A stretch of DNA of 64,000 nucleotides from SYFT01 sp964471115 (lineage in GTDB: Bacteria > Acidobacteriota > Vicinamibacteria > Vicinamibacterales > SCN-69-37): positions 172,696 through 236,695 of the forward strand of contig CAYYFE010000002.1 of the NCBI GenBank assembly GCA_964471115.1, given 5' to 3'. The notes under the pieces are model-generated. The model saw only the letters and a list, made by a program, of their open reading frames with translations. It had not been told where the DNA came from and ran no database searches. The stretch's first letter is position 1, and the number at the start of each line of letters is the position of its first letter. Below, in pieces: positions 49,035 through 56,173 of this stretch. Made by a program: the position numbers and the translations under genes.

Positions 49035-50018
49035 ATGAGCTTTCGGCAGAGACAAGCCCGCCGCGCACGTTTGCAGATAGTCGTGGCACTCGTCTACGGC
49101 GGCGCTGGTCTCGTTACATTCCTCATAAGAGAAGACCTGGCTGTTTCCTTCGGTGCCAACCGAGAGGCCGTCCTGCTGGTATCGCTCGGTCTTATCGCAG
49201 CAGCAGCCGCGACGGTTCTGATGCTGTATCTCCGTGGTGATGTTTCTCTCAGACCGATCGATCAGGCGTTCGGGCTGGGTCGTGGTGAATCTGAAGTTGA
49301 GCATGGGATGTCAACGGCTGCATTGGCGCGAATAGCCCAGGACCAAGCCCTTCTTCGCACGCGACTGGAAGAGGTTGCTACCGCTCAAGCGGGCGGGACT
49401 ACCGGTGACCGGCAGGCGTTAGTGAAGAGCCTCTCAGCCAGTATGGCTGCAGATGTTGCCTCAGAGCTGGCGAATCGTTTTGCGTCGGACGCGTTGGCTG
49501 CTTCGCACCTGAGTGTGATCCGGGAATCTTTTGCCGCTACTCAACTTCGCCTTGAGCAGCAGATCGAGTCGCTGAACAGACGAGCAAACCTAAATCTGAT
49601 CATCGGCGTCTTCACAACACTTGCGGCGGTTGGCCTATTGGCATACATGGTCCTCACAGTGACAGCACCGTTCGCTGACATCGCCAGCCTGCTTTCGCAC
49701 TACGTGCCGCGGATTACGACAGTCGTGTTCATTGAGGTGTTTTCGTTCTTCTTCCTGCGTTTGTACAAATCAAGTCTTGCAGAAGTCCAGTACTACCAGA
49801 ACGAGCTGACCACGCTGGCGTCTCAACAGATCGCTATTGAGGCTGCCCACGCCGGCGCCGACACGCAGACGATGTCGACCGTTGTTCATTGCCTTGCCAA
49901 TGGGCACCGCGACCTGCCAGCGAGTGGCAAAAGCAACGCGGGTGAACACATGAAGCAGCTGACGGACTTGTTGCAGCAGGTCGCCAAACTCGTGGCTGAC
50001 AACTCAAAAGCGAAGTAG
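49035..50018 (+). CDS. Coiled-coil membrane protein of unknown function (cassette 3)
   Basis: 327 aa. Two helices at the N-terminus (residues about 13-33 and 43-66) are followed by a long polar, probably coiled-coil region (about 95-185, e.g. TRLEEVATAQ and TQLRLEQQIESLNRR). Two more helices lie at about 190-210 and 225-245. The cytoplasmic tail is helical. I recognise no known family. The layout, with membrane helices around a coiled coil, recalls membrane-associated defence or signalling proteins, but this is only an impression. GGAGG at 49022-49026 lies upstream of the ATG. Cassette orientation and spacing fit the array. Confidence 0.7.
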   Translation: MSFRQRQARRARLQIVVALVYGGAGLVTFLIREDLAVSFGANREAVLLVSLGLIAAAAATVLMLYLRGDVSLRPIDQAFGLGRGESEVEHGMSTAALARIAQDQALLRTRLEEVATAQAGGTTGDRQALVKSLSASMAADVASELANRFASDALAASHLSVIRESFAATQLRLEQQIESLNRRANLNLIIGVFTTLAAVGLLAYMVLTVTAPFADIASLLSHYVPRITTVVFIEVFSFFFLRLYKSSLAEVQYYQNELTTLASQQIAIEAAHAGADTQTMSTVVHCLANGHRDLPASGKSNAGEHMKQLTDLLQQVAKLVADNSKAK

Positions 50019-50022
50019 CGCT

Positions 50023-50094
50023 GTCTAACTCGGCTTGCAGCCGACAGCGGCCAGTGCAATTATGAGCCGCTGCGGCTGATGCCCAGCGTTATGC
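50023..50094 (+). other. attC site 3
   Basis: Begins GTCTAAC (50023-50029) and ends GTTATGC (50088-50094). CAGCCGACAGCGGC on the left pairs with GCCGCTGCGGCTG on the right with one A unpaired. The 3' core has a T in the second R position, so it is partly degenerate. Confidence 0.8.
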
Positions 50095-50127
50095 AGGCAA
50101 CGTGAGACCGGTTGGGAGTGAATATAC

Positions 50128-50703
50128 ATGCGATTGATTCTTGCGCAGATCGTCGGTGCTGCTGTGGCAATGTCGATGTCGTTGTCCGCGATTGGCGCGA
50201 ATCGTTCACCAAGCGTTCTGGAAGAGCGCGCAAGCCCTGGCCGCGACAATAAGCTGTCACAAGCGAACGACGGGTTTAGGTGTGTCGATTGGAAAAAGCA
50301 CTTGAGCCAAAGCAAGTCAGACGACATGGGCATGGCCGCGTTCTCAGACGGCTACATGGTGGGTTTCGCCCATGGTCTGGTTAGCGGGATACTCAGTGAT
50401 CCGATGGGGACGTTCGAAGCGGCGGTCAACGCCAGGCCGTTAACGCAGCTTGGTTCTGCCGGTGAAGCCTATCGCGCAGGTCTCGTCGCTGCCCTGAGAC
50501 GCCCGGCGGTGCTTGCAGATGCATTTGACAAGCGGTGCGGCGACTACGCAAACGAACGAGTGTCCCTAGATGCGCTAACGCTCATCGTTGTTGCTGAACT
50601 CGGCGGAACACCAGCGTCGAAAATCGACAAAGCGTTGGAGGTCGCCAGGAGTAATCGCTCGGTGAGCTTGAAGCCGATCGTCGACGCTTTGTCAGCACGG
50701 TGA
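50128..50703 (+). CDS. Secreted hypothetical protein (cassette 4)
   Basis: 191 aa. Signal peptide MRLILAQIVGAAVAMSMSLSAIGA is clear. The mature protein is mostly helical, with FRCVDWKKHLSQ and GYMVGFAHGLVSGIL; two cysteines (in FRCVDW and KRCGDY) may form a disulfide. No family recognised. GGGAG at 50114-50118 supports the ATG. Secreted small proteins of unknown function are typical cassette cargo. Confidence 0.75.
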   Translation: MRLILAQIVGAAVAMSMSLSAIGANRSPSVLEERASPGRDNKLSQANDGFRCVDWKKHLSQSKSDDMGMAAFSDGYMVGFAHGLVSGILSDPMGTFEAAVNARPLTQLGSAGEAYRAGLVAALRRPAVLADAFDKRCGDYANERVSLDALTLIVVAELGGTPASKIDKALEVARSNRSVSLKPIVDALSAR

Positions 50704-50712
50704 GCGACAGCT

Positions 50713-50786
50713 GCCTAACGTGCCGTGCGACCGACAGCGGCGCGTGAAGAAGTGAGCGCCGCTGCGGCTGATGCCGGGCGTGAGGC
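50713..50786 (+). other. attC site 4 (degenerate 3' core)
   Basis: Begins GCCTAAC (50713-50719) and ends GTGAGGC (50780-50786), i.e. GTTAGGC with T changed to G. The inner arms around CCGACAGCGGCG / CGCCGCTGCGG still pair. The altered GTT triplet would be expected to impair recombination, so cassettes 4 and 5 may be locked together. Confidence 0.75.
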
Positions 50787-50815
50787 ACCGTCTCGAACAT
50801 CAGCAGGAGGACGAA

Positions 50816-51271
50816 GTGCACACACTGATGGCGATGATTCTGGCTGCCGGGCTGTTCATGAGTCCTGCGGCCGTTCAAGCGCAAGCAGGTAAATGGACGA
50901 AGCCGGCGAACGCACTTGAGGAGCTTCTTCAGGTGGGCTTCGTTGCGAAGAACCCGAAGGTAAGACAAACCAAGGTCCTCGAACTGCGATCGATTGGCAT
51001 GGGGGCCGGACCGTATGTGCTACTCGGGTGGGGAATCCGTCCCGATTTTAAGTTTGAGGGTTCTTTCGATGACGAACTGTTCGGGGTGTTCATTCTCGAC
51101 AACAGCCTGACCAAGATTGATCGAACCATCGACATCTTTCCCACATGCCGTTGGGCTGACTGTATTGTGTCCATCGAAAGCGTGTCGTGGCCTGGCACGG
51201 AAATTGTGGTGGTGGGTCGTGGAAGTAGCGGGGACGGACCGTTCAGGAAGGTCTACCGGGTAGACCGTTGA
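50816..51271 (+). CDS. Secreted hypothetical protein (cassette 5)
   Basis: 151 aa, GTG start with AGGAGG at 50805-50810. The signal peptide ends near AAVQAQA. The mature part is beta-rich (YVLLGWGIRPDFKFEG, FGVFILDNSLTKIDRTIDIFP) with two cysteines in TCRWADCIV. No family recognised; it could be a small extracellular beta-barrel or propeller fragment. A longer in-frame ORF that starts inside the attC is not favoured. Confidence 0.72.
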   Translation: MHTLMAMILAAGLFMSPAAVQAQAGKWTKPANALEELLQVGFVAKNPKVRQTKVLELRSIGMGAGPYVLLGWGIRPDFKFEGSFDDELFGVFILDNSLTKIDRTIDIFPTCRWADCIVSIESVSWPGTEIVVVGRGSSGDGPFRKVYRVDR

Positions 51272-51284
51272 TATAGGGACGGCT

Positions 51285-51357
51285 GCCTAACACGCCGTGC
51301 AGCCGACGGAGAGCGTGGAATGCTGAGCGTCGCCGCGGCTGAAGCCGGGCGTTGGGC
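51285..51357 (+). other. attC site 5
   Basis: Begins GCCTAAC (51285-51291) and ends GTTGGGC (51351-51357, full GTTRRRY match). CAGCCG on the left pairs with CGGCTG on the right, and the flanking bases leave an unpaired G as in the other sites. It is the last recognisable attC of the array. Confidence 0.85.
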
Positions 51358-51393
51358 AGAGCCAGATAGGAGCGAATAGGTCTGGCGCTGACA

Positions 51394-51525
51394 ATGGCGA
51401 ATGCGAACACGTACGCGTGGGCGTTTCGCTGCGCGACGTGTGGAAACATCTGGTACGTCCCGAAAAGCGCCGCCGCGGACGTTGACGCGCCGGATCGGAA
51501 GCACCAGCCCGACGATCCAGAATGA
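51394..51525 (+). CDS. Possible small protein after the last attC
   Basis: 43 aa: it starts MANANTYAWAFRCATCGNIWYVP and has one CX2C pair that could be half of a zinc ribbon. It begins 36 bp after the last attC core and may be a terminal cassette whose attC is lost, or a chance ORF. AGGAG at 51368-51372 is too far (about 21 bp) to serve as its ribosome site. The remaining 130 bp up to the next gene show nothing. Confidence 0.35.
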   Translation: MANANTYAWAFRCATCGNIWYVPKSAAADVDAPDRKHQPDDPE

Positions 51526-51657
51526 GCACCGCTGCGCCCGGCGGAGTGTCGGCGGTCAGACGAGACCCTGAAAACGCCTCGCGAGCCGCCGTTGCGGCTG
51601 GCCGCGGCGCTGTCTGTCGCCGCTATACTGGCAGCACTTTAATCGCAGGAGACCACC

Positions 51658-51843
51658 ATGCTGGACACCGTCGCAAGCATCGTCATCGACAGCGGACTTC
51701 AGGCGGTCGGCTGGGGCGTCCTGAAGATCGTCACGTTCGGCCGGTATCAGGGTTTCAAGCCCGAGGACCTCCTGGTCGAAGCCACGTTGGGCGTCATCAC
51801 GCTGGCCGCGCTGGGCTACGGAATCTACCGCTGGGTGTTCTGA
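51658..51843 (+). CDS. Small membrane protein
   Basis: 61 aa with a hydrophobic C-terminal helix (ATLGVITLAALGYGIYRWVF) and an amphipathic N-terminal part (IVIDSGLQAVGWGVLKIVTF). GGAG 8 bp before the ATG supports translation. No family recognised. It precedes the DHFR-like gene by 15 bp, which suggests co-transcription. Confidence 0.65.
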   Translation: MLDTVASIVIDSGLQAVGWGVLKIVTFGRYQGFKPEDLLVEATLGVITLAALGYGIYRWVF

Positions 51844-51858
51844 CCGATCGCGACATCC

Positions 51859-52389
51859 ATGGCCAGACTCGTCTTCGGCATGAACCAGTCGCTCGACGGC
51901 TACGTCGACCACATGGCCTTTGCGCCGAGCCCGGCGCTGTTTCGTCACTTCATCGAGGAAGCACAGCGGCAGACGGGTAGCGTGTACGGCCGCCGGATGT
52001 ACGAAATCATGCGGTACTGGGACGATGACCGGCCGGAGTGGAACGCGCCCGAACACGAGTTCGCGGCGGCGTGGCGGCGGCAGCAGAAGTGGGTGGTCTC
52101 GCGCTCGCTGGCGTCAGTGGGCACGAACGCCACGCTGATCGCCGGCGATCTCGATCGGGCGATTCGCGCGCTGAAGACTGAACGCGACGGCGAGATCGAG
52201 GTCGCCGGCCCGCGCCTGGCCCACGCGCTGACCGAACTGGGACTGATCGACGAGTACCGGATCTACCTGCACCCTGTCGTGCTGGGGCAGGGCACACCCT
52301 ACTTCGCCGGCGCCCGCCCGCCGCTCCGCCTGGCCGCCACCGATCGCATTGACGAACAGGTGCTCAGGCTGAAATATGTGCCAGGATGA
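51859..52389 (+). CDS. Dihydrofolate reductase family protein (RibD C-terminal-like)
   Basis: 176 aa. The start MARLVFGMNQSLDGYVDH, then GSVYGRRMYEIM, WVVSRSLASVG, EIEVAGPRLAHALTELGLIDEYRIYLHPVVLGQGTPYF (broken here by usual breaks) are the hallmarks of the RibD_C/DHFR-like reductases that are widespread in soil bacteria. It probably reduces a small substrate with NADPH; the natural substrate is unknown. The next gene overlaps by 4 bp. Confidence 0.88.
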   Translation: MARLVFGMNQSLDGYVDHMAFAPSPALFRHFIEEAQRQTGSVYGRRMYEIMRYWDDDRPEWNAPEHEFAAAWRRQQKWVVSRSLASVGTNATLIAGDLDRAIRALKTERDGEIEVAGPRLAHALTELGLIDEYRIYLHPVVLGQGTPYFAGARPPLRLAATDRIDEQVLRLKYVPG

Positions 52390-52601
52390 CCAGCATGAAC
52401 CCTCTGCAATGTCCCCATTGCCGCGTGGAGCTCGACTACGTCGGGACCAAGAAATTTCATGAAGGCACCCGGTGGGGCGTCCTGGGCGAACTGGGCGAGC
52501 TGTTCGTCAAGAAAGAGCACTTCGACGTCTACGTCTGCCCCCGCTGCGGCCGGGTCGAGCTGTTCGTCGACGGCATTGGCGAAGAGTTTCGAAAGGGCTG
52601 A
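52386..52601 (+). CDS. Small zinc-ribbon-like protein
   Basis: 71 aa. CPHC near the N-terminus and CPRCG near residue 52 form a two-knuckle zinc ribbon, with a KKEHFDVYVCPRCGRVELF hairpin. The pattern is like nucleic-acid binding protein fragments annotated in many soil bacteria. It overlaps the DHFR-like gene by ATGA, so it is translationally coupled. Function unknown. Confidence 0.7.
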   Translation: MTSMNPLQCPHCRVELDYVGTKKFHEGTRWGVLGELGELFVKKEHFDVYVCPRCGRVELFVDGIGEEFRKG

Positions 52602-52673
52602 CGCAGCTCGACGCGCGCGACAAGGATTCGTCTCGAGATTGCGTCGCGCCACCGGCGGTGCCATGATTCGGGT

Positions 52674-53021
52674 GTGCGGGAGTACCGCGACGCACTGCTG
52701 ACCGTCCTGGCCGCAGGCTTGGCGTTTTCGGCCTTCGACGACATCACCACCGACAACGACACCAGTTTTGTGACCGAACGGGCGATGCTGCTCGTATGCG
52801 CCGGCTGGGCCGCGTGGGTCGGGTGGAGCGAGCGGGCGCGAGGCCGGCCGCTGTCCGCCGGCGTGTCCCTGCTCGTCTTGGCCGCAGCCGTCTGGGGCCA
52901 GGCGAACCTCAGTGCCTCGTCGGACACCCTCAGGACCATGGCCTCCCTCTCGGTCATGATGGCGCTGGTCTGGTTCCTGATCGTCGCCGGGATGATCGTC
53001 CGACAGGTCCGCGCCACGTGA
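52674..53021 (+). CDS. Small integral membrane protein
   Basis: 115 aa, GTG start. Four hydrophobic segments: about 8-20, 38-50, 62-76 and 86-106. A polar DDITTDNDTSF loop connects the first two. No known family. It lies 72 bp after the zinc-ribbon gene and is convergent with the next gene. Confidence 0.55.
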   Translation: MREYRDALLTVLAAGLAFSAFDDITTDNDTSFVTERAMLLVCAGWAAWVGWSERARGRPLSAGVSLLVLAAAVWGQANLSASSDTLRTMASLSVMMALVWFLIVAGMIVRQVRAT

Positions 53022-53061
53022 ACGGCGCCCAGGCGCGCGTCACCTCGGTCAGGTATCCGCG

Positions 53062-53805
53062 TCAGCGATACGCCCGCAGCTCGACGCGCGCGACAAGCGC
53101 CTTGACGTTGGCCGTGATGCTGGGCGAGCGCCAGATGTCGGCATGCAGCCGGTACGCCGTGATCGTCGACGAGTCGTCCGACCACCGCAGCGAGCCGGCG
53201 TCGTAACCAAACTCCGCCGTCCCATCGGTCGTCAATGCGCGCGGCGCTTCGCGCGTGACCAGGGGCAGCAGCCACACGTTGTGGTCGCGAATCTCGACCG
53301 CATACCGGCCGTCGGGCGCCGCCACCGCCGCTTTGGCCGTGGTCGCGGCCGAGGGTGGGGAAGCGGGCCGGCGCGGCAGGCATTCGTAGTCGGTCGGCGG
53401 CACCTTGTTCCAGTCCCACTTGATCTGCAGCTCGCACCGCCAGTGCATGCCATCCAGGTCGAACTCGACGGCCATCGCGCCCTCCTGGATGTAGGCGTTC
53501 CGGCCGTCGTACTTCACCTCGAAACGCGACGCCTCATCCGCAAACGGCAGCGTCGTCGGCGTGAACTCGTAGCCGGTCCGCAGGTTCAACTCGATGGCCA
53601 GCCGCTGGTGATCGAACAGCGGCTCCTTCACGCCGTGTTCGGCGTCCACCGTGAAATACAGGTGCCCGGGCCCGTAGGCCTTGCGGAACCAGAAGTGGCC
53701 GGGTTTGGCCCAGACCGGCGCGGTCACGTCGACCGGCGCCTGCCCGCCGTGCACCACCGGCGCCGCCAGCAGCGCGCACGCGACCAGAATGAAAGACCGT
53801 GCCAT
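53062..53805 (-). CDS. Secreted protein resembling the N-terminal part of dipeptidyl peptidase IV
   Basis: 247 aa. Signal peptide MARSFILVACALLAAPVVHG. The C-terminal third (RYAVEIRDHNVWLL, EFGYDAGSLRWSDDSSTITAYR) resembles the propeller start of S9 prolyl oligopeptidases such as DPP4, but the gene stops before any catalytic alpha/beta hydrolase domain. It may be a degraded or shortened relative, or an independent binding protein. Its ATG (53805-53803) overlaps the ATG of the divergent DUF2785 gene. Confidence 0.6.
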   Translation of the reverse strand: MARSFILVACALLAAPVVHGGQAPVDVTAPVWAKPGHFWFRKAYGPGHLYFTVDAEHGVKEPLFDHQRLAIELNLRTGYEFTPTTLPFADEASRFEVKYDGRNAYIQEGAMAVEFDLDGMHWRCELQIKWDWNKVPPTDYECLPRRPASPPSAATTAKAAVAAPDGRYAVEIRDHNVWLLPLVTREAPRALTTDGTAEFGYDAGSLRWSDDSSTITAYRLHADIWRSPSITANVKALVARVELRAYR

Positions 53806-54709
53806 GATGCTGGGCGTGAGGCTACCAAACATCGCGCTCTGCGTCACCCTGACCCTGACGGCCGCGCCCGCGCTGGCTCAGACACCGCCCGCCCACGACA
53901 AGGCCTGGTGGCAGGCGGTGGCGGCGGCGAAGTTCGAGGTACCGGCGGGCACCTCGCTGCCGGCCCTGCTCGACGAATTGACGATGCTGCTGGGACATCC
54001 GGATCCCGAACTGCGCGACGACATCGCCTACACGACGCTGGTGCAATGGATGTACGTCAAACGCGTGGTGCCCGAGGCCGAGCGCCTGCGGTTGATGCGC
54101 GTCTGGCAGGCCAACCTGCGCGCCGGGATCGGCGAGCAGGGCACACCGTCCGTGTTGCGCCGGTCCTTCTCGGCGCTGGCGCTGGCCATTCTGCCGGGGC
54201 TCGACAACGAAGCGCCGTTCCTCGGCCGGGACGCCTTCAGCGCGATTCTTACATCGACGCTCACGTACCTGCGTGACGAGCGCGACGTGCGCGGCTTCGA
54301 CCCGACGCTGGGATGGCTGCACTCGGTGGCGCACACGGCCGACGTGCTCCGATTCCTCGGCCGCAGCCGGCACCTCGCGAAGACCGAGCAGGCCGCGATC
54401 CTGACGGCCATCAACGACAAATTGTCGGCCGTGACCACGCCGCTCGTGCATGGCGAAGACGAACGCCTGGCGCGCGCGGTGCTCTCGCTGGCCGCACGGC
54501 CCGACTTCGACGAAGCCGCCTTCGCCGAGTTTCTCAAACCCCTCACCGGGCGGCCGGCCGGCGCGCCGACCGAGGTGAGTCTCGCGCAGGGGCAGAACCG
54601 GCGTCACCTGCTGACGGCGATGTTTGCCGTGATGTCGGCGGATACACGCGACCTCGCGACGCTGACCAAGGCAAAGACGATGGTCCTCGGGGCAGTGCGT
54701 GGCGGATAG
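53804..54709 (+). CDS. DUF2785 family secreted protein
   Basis: 301 aa. A signal peptide ends near PALAQ. The mature region is alpha-helical with HPDPELRDDIAYTTLVQWM, RSFSALALAILPGLDNEAPF and GWLHSVAHTADVLRFLGRS, the DUF2785 pattern. Function unknown. Two ATGs (53804 and 53807) are possible; the first shares bases with the start codon of the divergent upstream gene. A strong hairpin at 54728 follows. Confidence 0.82.
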   Translation: MMLGVRLPNIALCVTLTLTAAPALAQTPPAHDKAWWQAVAAAKFEVPAGTSLPALLDELTMLLGHPDPELRDDIAYTTLVQWMYVKRVVPEAERLRLMRVWQANLRAGIGEQGTPSVLRRSFSALALAILPGLDNEAPFLGRDAFSAILTSTLTYLRDERDVRGFDPTLGWLHSVAHTADVLRFLGRSRHLAKTEQAAILTAINDKLSAVTTPLVHGEDERLARAVLSLAARPDFDEAAFAEFLKPLTGRPAGAPTEVSLAQGQNRRHLLTAMFAVMSADTRDLATLTKAKTMVLGAVRGG

Positions 54710-54727
54710 GCACGTGGGGGGACGTAG

Positions 54728-54750
54728 GGCGCCCCGATCTTCGGGGCGCC
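54728..54750. terminator. Hairpin GGCGCCCCGA-TCT-TCGGGGCGCC
   Basis: A perfect 10-bp stem with a 3-bp loop, 18 bp after the DUF2785 stop codon. No T-tract follows. It is also a variant of the second palindrome of the dispersed repeat family (GGCGGCCCG...CGGGCCGCC). Confidence 0.55.
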
Positions 54751-54761
54751 TGATCGCGGCC

Positions 54762-54867
54762 GGCAGACCCGGCCGCGCTACGTACGGCTGGGGCAGACCC
54801 GGCCGCGCTACGTACGGCACGGGCAGACCCGGCCGCGCTACGTACGGCTGGGGCCGCGCTACGCACG
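54762..54867. repeat. 30-bp tandem repeat, three copies plus a partial
   Basis: Three copies start with GGCAGACCCGGCCGCG (54762, 54792, 54822) and contain CTACGTACGG; a shortened fourth begins at 54852. They differ at three positions near the end (CTGG or CACG). It is the GTAGCGCGGCCGG element on the other strand, here amplified in tandem. The array runs right up to the chosen start of the DUF922 gene. Confidence 0.85.
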
Positions 54868-55478
54868 TGCTGATCGGCGCCGTGCTGGCGGCGGCGTGCG
54901 CGGGCGCGGGGAAGTTGCCCGGGGCGATTGAGCCGCCGATGGCTGAGGCGCCGGCGGTTGGGGATCGCGCGACCGTCGATCCGACCGTGGGCGCCTTCGA
55001 GTGGTCGCCGGACCGGAAGCTGGCGTGGTCCGACTTTCAGGGGCCGCCGGATCTGGCCAGTGACGCCGCCGCGCTGACGGCGTATGTCGTGTCGTACGAC
55101 ACGTCGTGCACCGGCAACCGGTTCACCGCCACGGTGGTCACGCGGTTCCTGCCGCGGGTGTCCTGGGTGAAGTCGCGCCATCTGCTCGACCGCCAGTCCG
55201 CGCAGACGCTGCAGCACGAACAGACACACTTCGACCTGAGTGAGGTGCAGGCCCGGCGCGCGCGCCGGGCGCTGCAGGCGCTGCCCAACGCCTGCTCGCT
55301 CGAGGACGCCGAGCTGGATCGGCTGTTCGACCAGTTCGGCGTGGCGGACGCCGAGATCCAGCAGCAGTACGACCGCGAGACGGGCAACGGCACCAACGCC
55401 GCCCGTCAGCGCGAATGGGACGCGCGCGTCGAACAGTGGCTGCGCGAGACGACCGCCGCGAGGCGCGATCGCCGGTAG
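54867..55478 (+). CDS. DUF922 family lipoprotein, probable zinc metalloprotease
   Basis: 203 aa. The GTG start at 54867 gives a lipoprotein signal (VLAAAC, lipidated Cys 11). Residues 117-121 are HEQTH, an HExxH zinc motif, with E126 five residues later. Preceding WSPDRKLAWSDFQGPP and the C-terminal RQREWDARVEQWLRE are typical of DUF922 Zn-dependent proteases. A longer frame through the upstream 30-bp repeats is an artefact of repeat periodicity. Target unknown. Followed by a CPBP protease gene after 15 bp. Confidence 0.8.
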   Translation: MLIGAVLAAACAGAGKLPGAIEPPMAEAPAVGDRATVDPTVGAFEWSPDRKLAWSDFQGPPDLASDAAALTAYVVSYDTSCTGNRFTATVVTRFLPRVSWVKSRHLLDRQSAQTLQHEQTHFDLSEVQARRARRALQALPNACSLEDAELDRLFDQFGVADAEIQQQYDRETGNGTNAARQREWDARVEQWLRETTAARRDRR

Positions 55479-55493
55479 ACAGGGGCGTCGGTC

Positions 55494-56141
55494 ATGCAGA
55501 CCCCTGCGCTGGTCCACGCCATCTACTTCGGCCTCGTCCGGCCCATGACGGCGTGGCGCGCGCGCCGCGTCGTGCCCACCCCGCCGTTCGATCGCCTGGC
55601 CTACTACCAGCGGGTCACCACCGATGCCTTGTTCTGCGGCGTGATCTCGGCGATCGTCCTGGTCGTCGTGCCGGCCCACCCGGCGTTCGAGCCGCAGGTG
55701 GGCAGGCCCACCGCCGGCGGGCTGCTGATGGGGCTCATGATCTGCGCCGTGCTCTCTGCCGTTGACGTCGTCTCGACGCGGCGGCGCCTCGCCGATCGTT
55801 CGTCTTTCGTTGACCTGCAGCTTCCCGTGTCTGCACACGAGCGAACGCGCTGGGCGCTGCTGTCGCTGGTCACCGGAATCGGTGAGGAAGTCACCTGGCG
55901 CTGGGCCCAGCCCGTGGCGATTCTCGCCTTCGTGGGGCATGCGCCGGTGGCGGTGGCGGCCAGCGCGCTGGCATTCGGCGCGGGGCATCTGCGGTCCGGT
56001 CCTGTCTGGGCCTCGGCCACTGTCGGCATTGCCCTGGTCCAGCAGGCCCTGGTCCTGCTCGTGCCGGGCGGCCTGTATCTCGCGATGGCCGTCCACGTGG
56101 GGCAGAACCTCGTCGTGGGCCTTCTGACGCGCCGGTCTTGA
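55494..56141 (+). CDS. CPBP family intramembrane glutamic protease
   Basis: 215 aa with six or so membrane helices. The catalytic motifs are E131-E132-VTW-R136 (GIGEEVTWR) and F161-GAG-H165, with HVGQN in the last helix, as in Rce1/CPBP (Abi) proteases. It cleaves membrane proteins or acts in bacteriocin and stress pathways; no partner is visible apart from the DUF922 gene 15 bp upstream. Confidence 0.87.
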   Translation: MQTPALVHAIYFGLVRPMTAWRARRVVPTPPFDRLAYYQRVTTDALFCGVISAIVLVVVPAHPAFEPQVGRPTAGGLLMGLMICAVLSAVDVVSTRRRLADRSSFVDLQLPVSAHERTRWALLSLVTGIGEEVTWRWAQPVAILAFVGHAPVAVAASALAFGAGHLRSGPVWASATVGIALVQQALVLLVPGGLYLAMAVHVGQNLVVGLLTRRS

Positions 56142-56150
56142 CATGTCATT

Positions 56151-56166
56151 TTAGTTTGATCTAAAA
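56151..56166. promoter_or_regulatory. AT-rich palindrome TTTAGTTTGATCTAAA before the ArsR gene
   Basis: TTTAG and CTAAA form an inverted repeat with a 6-bp centre, 8 bp before the ArsR ATG. Its AT content contrasts with the GC-rich surroundings. ArsR family repressors bind such sites at their own promoters; assignment is inferred. Confidence 0.45.
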
Positions 56167-56173
56167 CTGCGGC

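Larger units (their letters stand above)
46663..51357 (+). mobile_element. Integron-type gene cassette array (CALIN-like, five attC sites)
   Basis: Six + strand ORFs in a row are separated by five related 72-75-bp elements. Each starts with RYYYAAC (GCCTAAC, GTCTAAC or GGCTAAC), has internal imperfect palindromes (CGGCTTGCAGCCG...CGGCTGAAGCCG) and ends in a GTTRRRY-like core. This is the layout of integron attC recombination sites. The first ORF is preceded by a lone core GTTAGGC at 46663-46669. The insert is less GC-rich than its flanks. No integrase gene is in the window, so it is either a cluster of attC sites lacking integrase or the distal part of a larger chromosomal integron. Confidence 0.85.

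Noticed and set aside
54699..54866. Repeat-rich N-terminal extension (GRPGRATYGW units) of the DUF922 protein
   Set aside because: It is a translation of the 30-bp tandem repeat; the lipoprotein signal begins at 54867.
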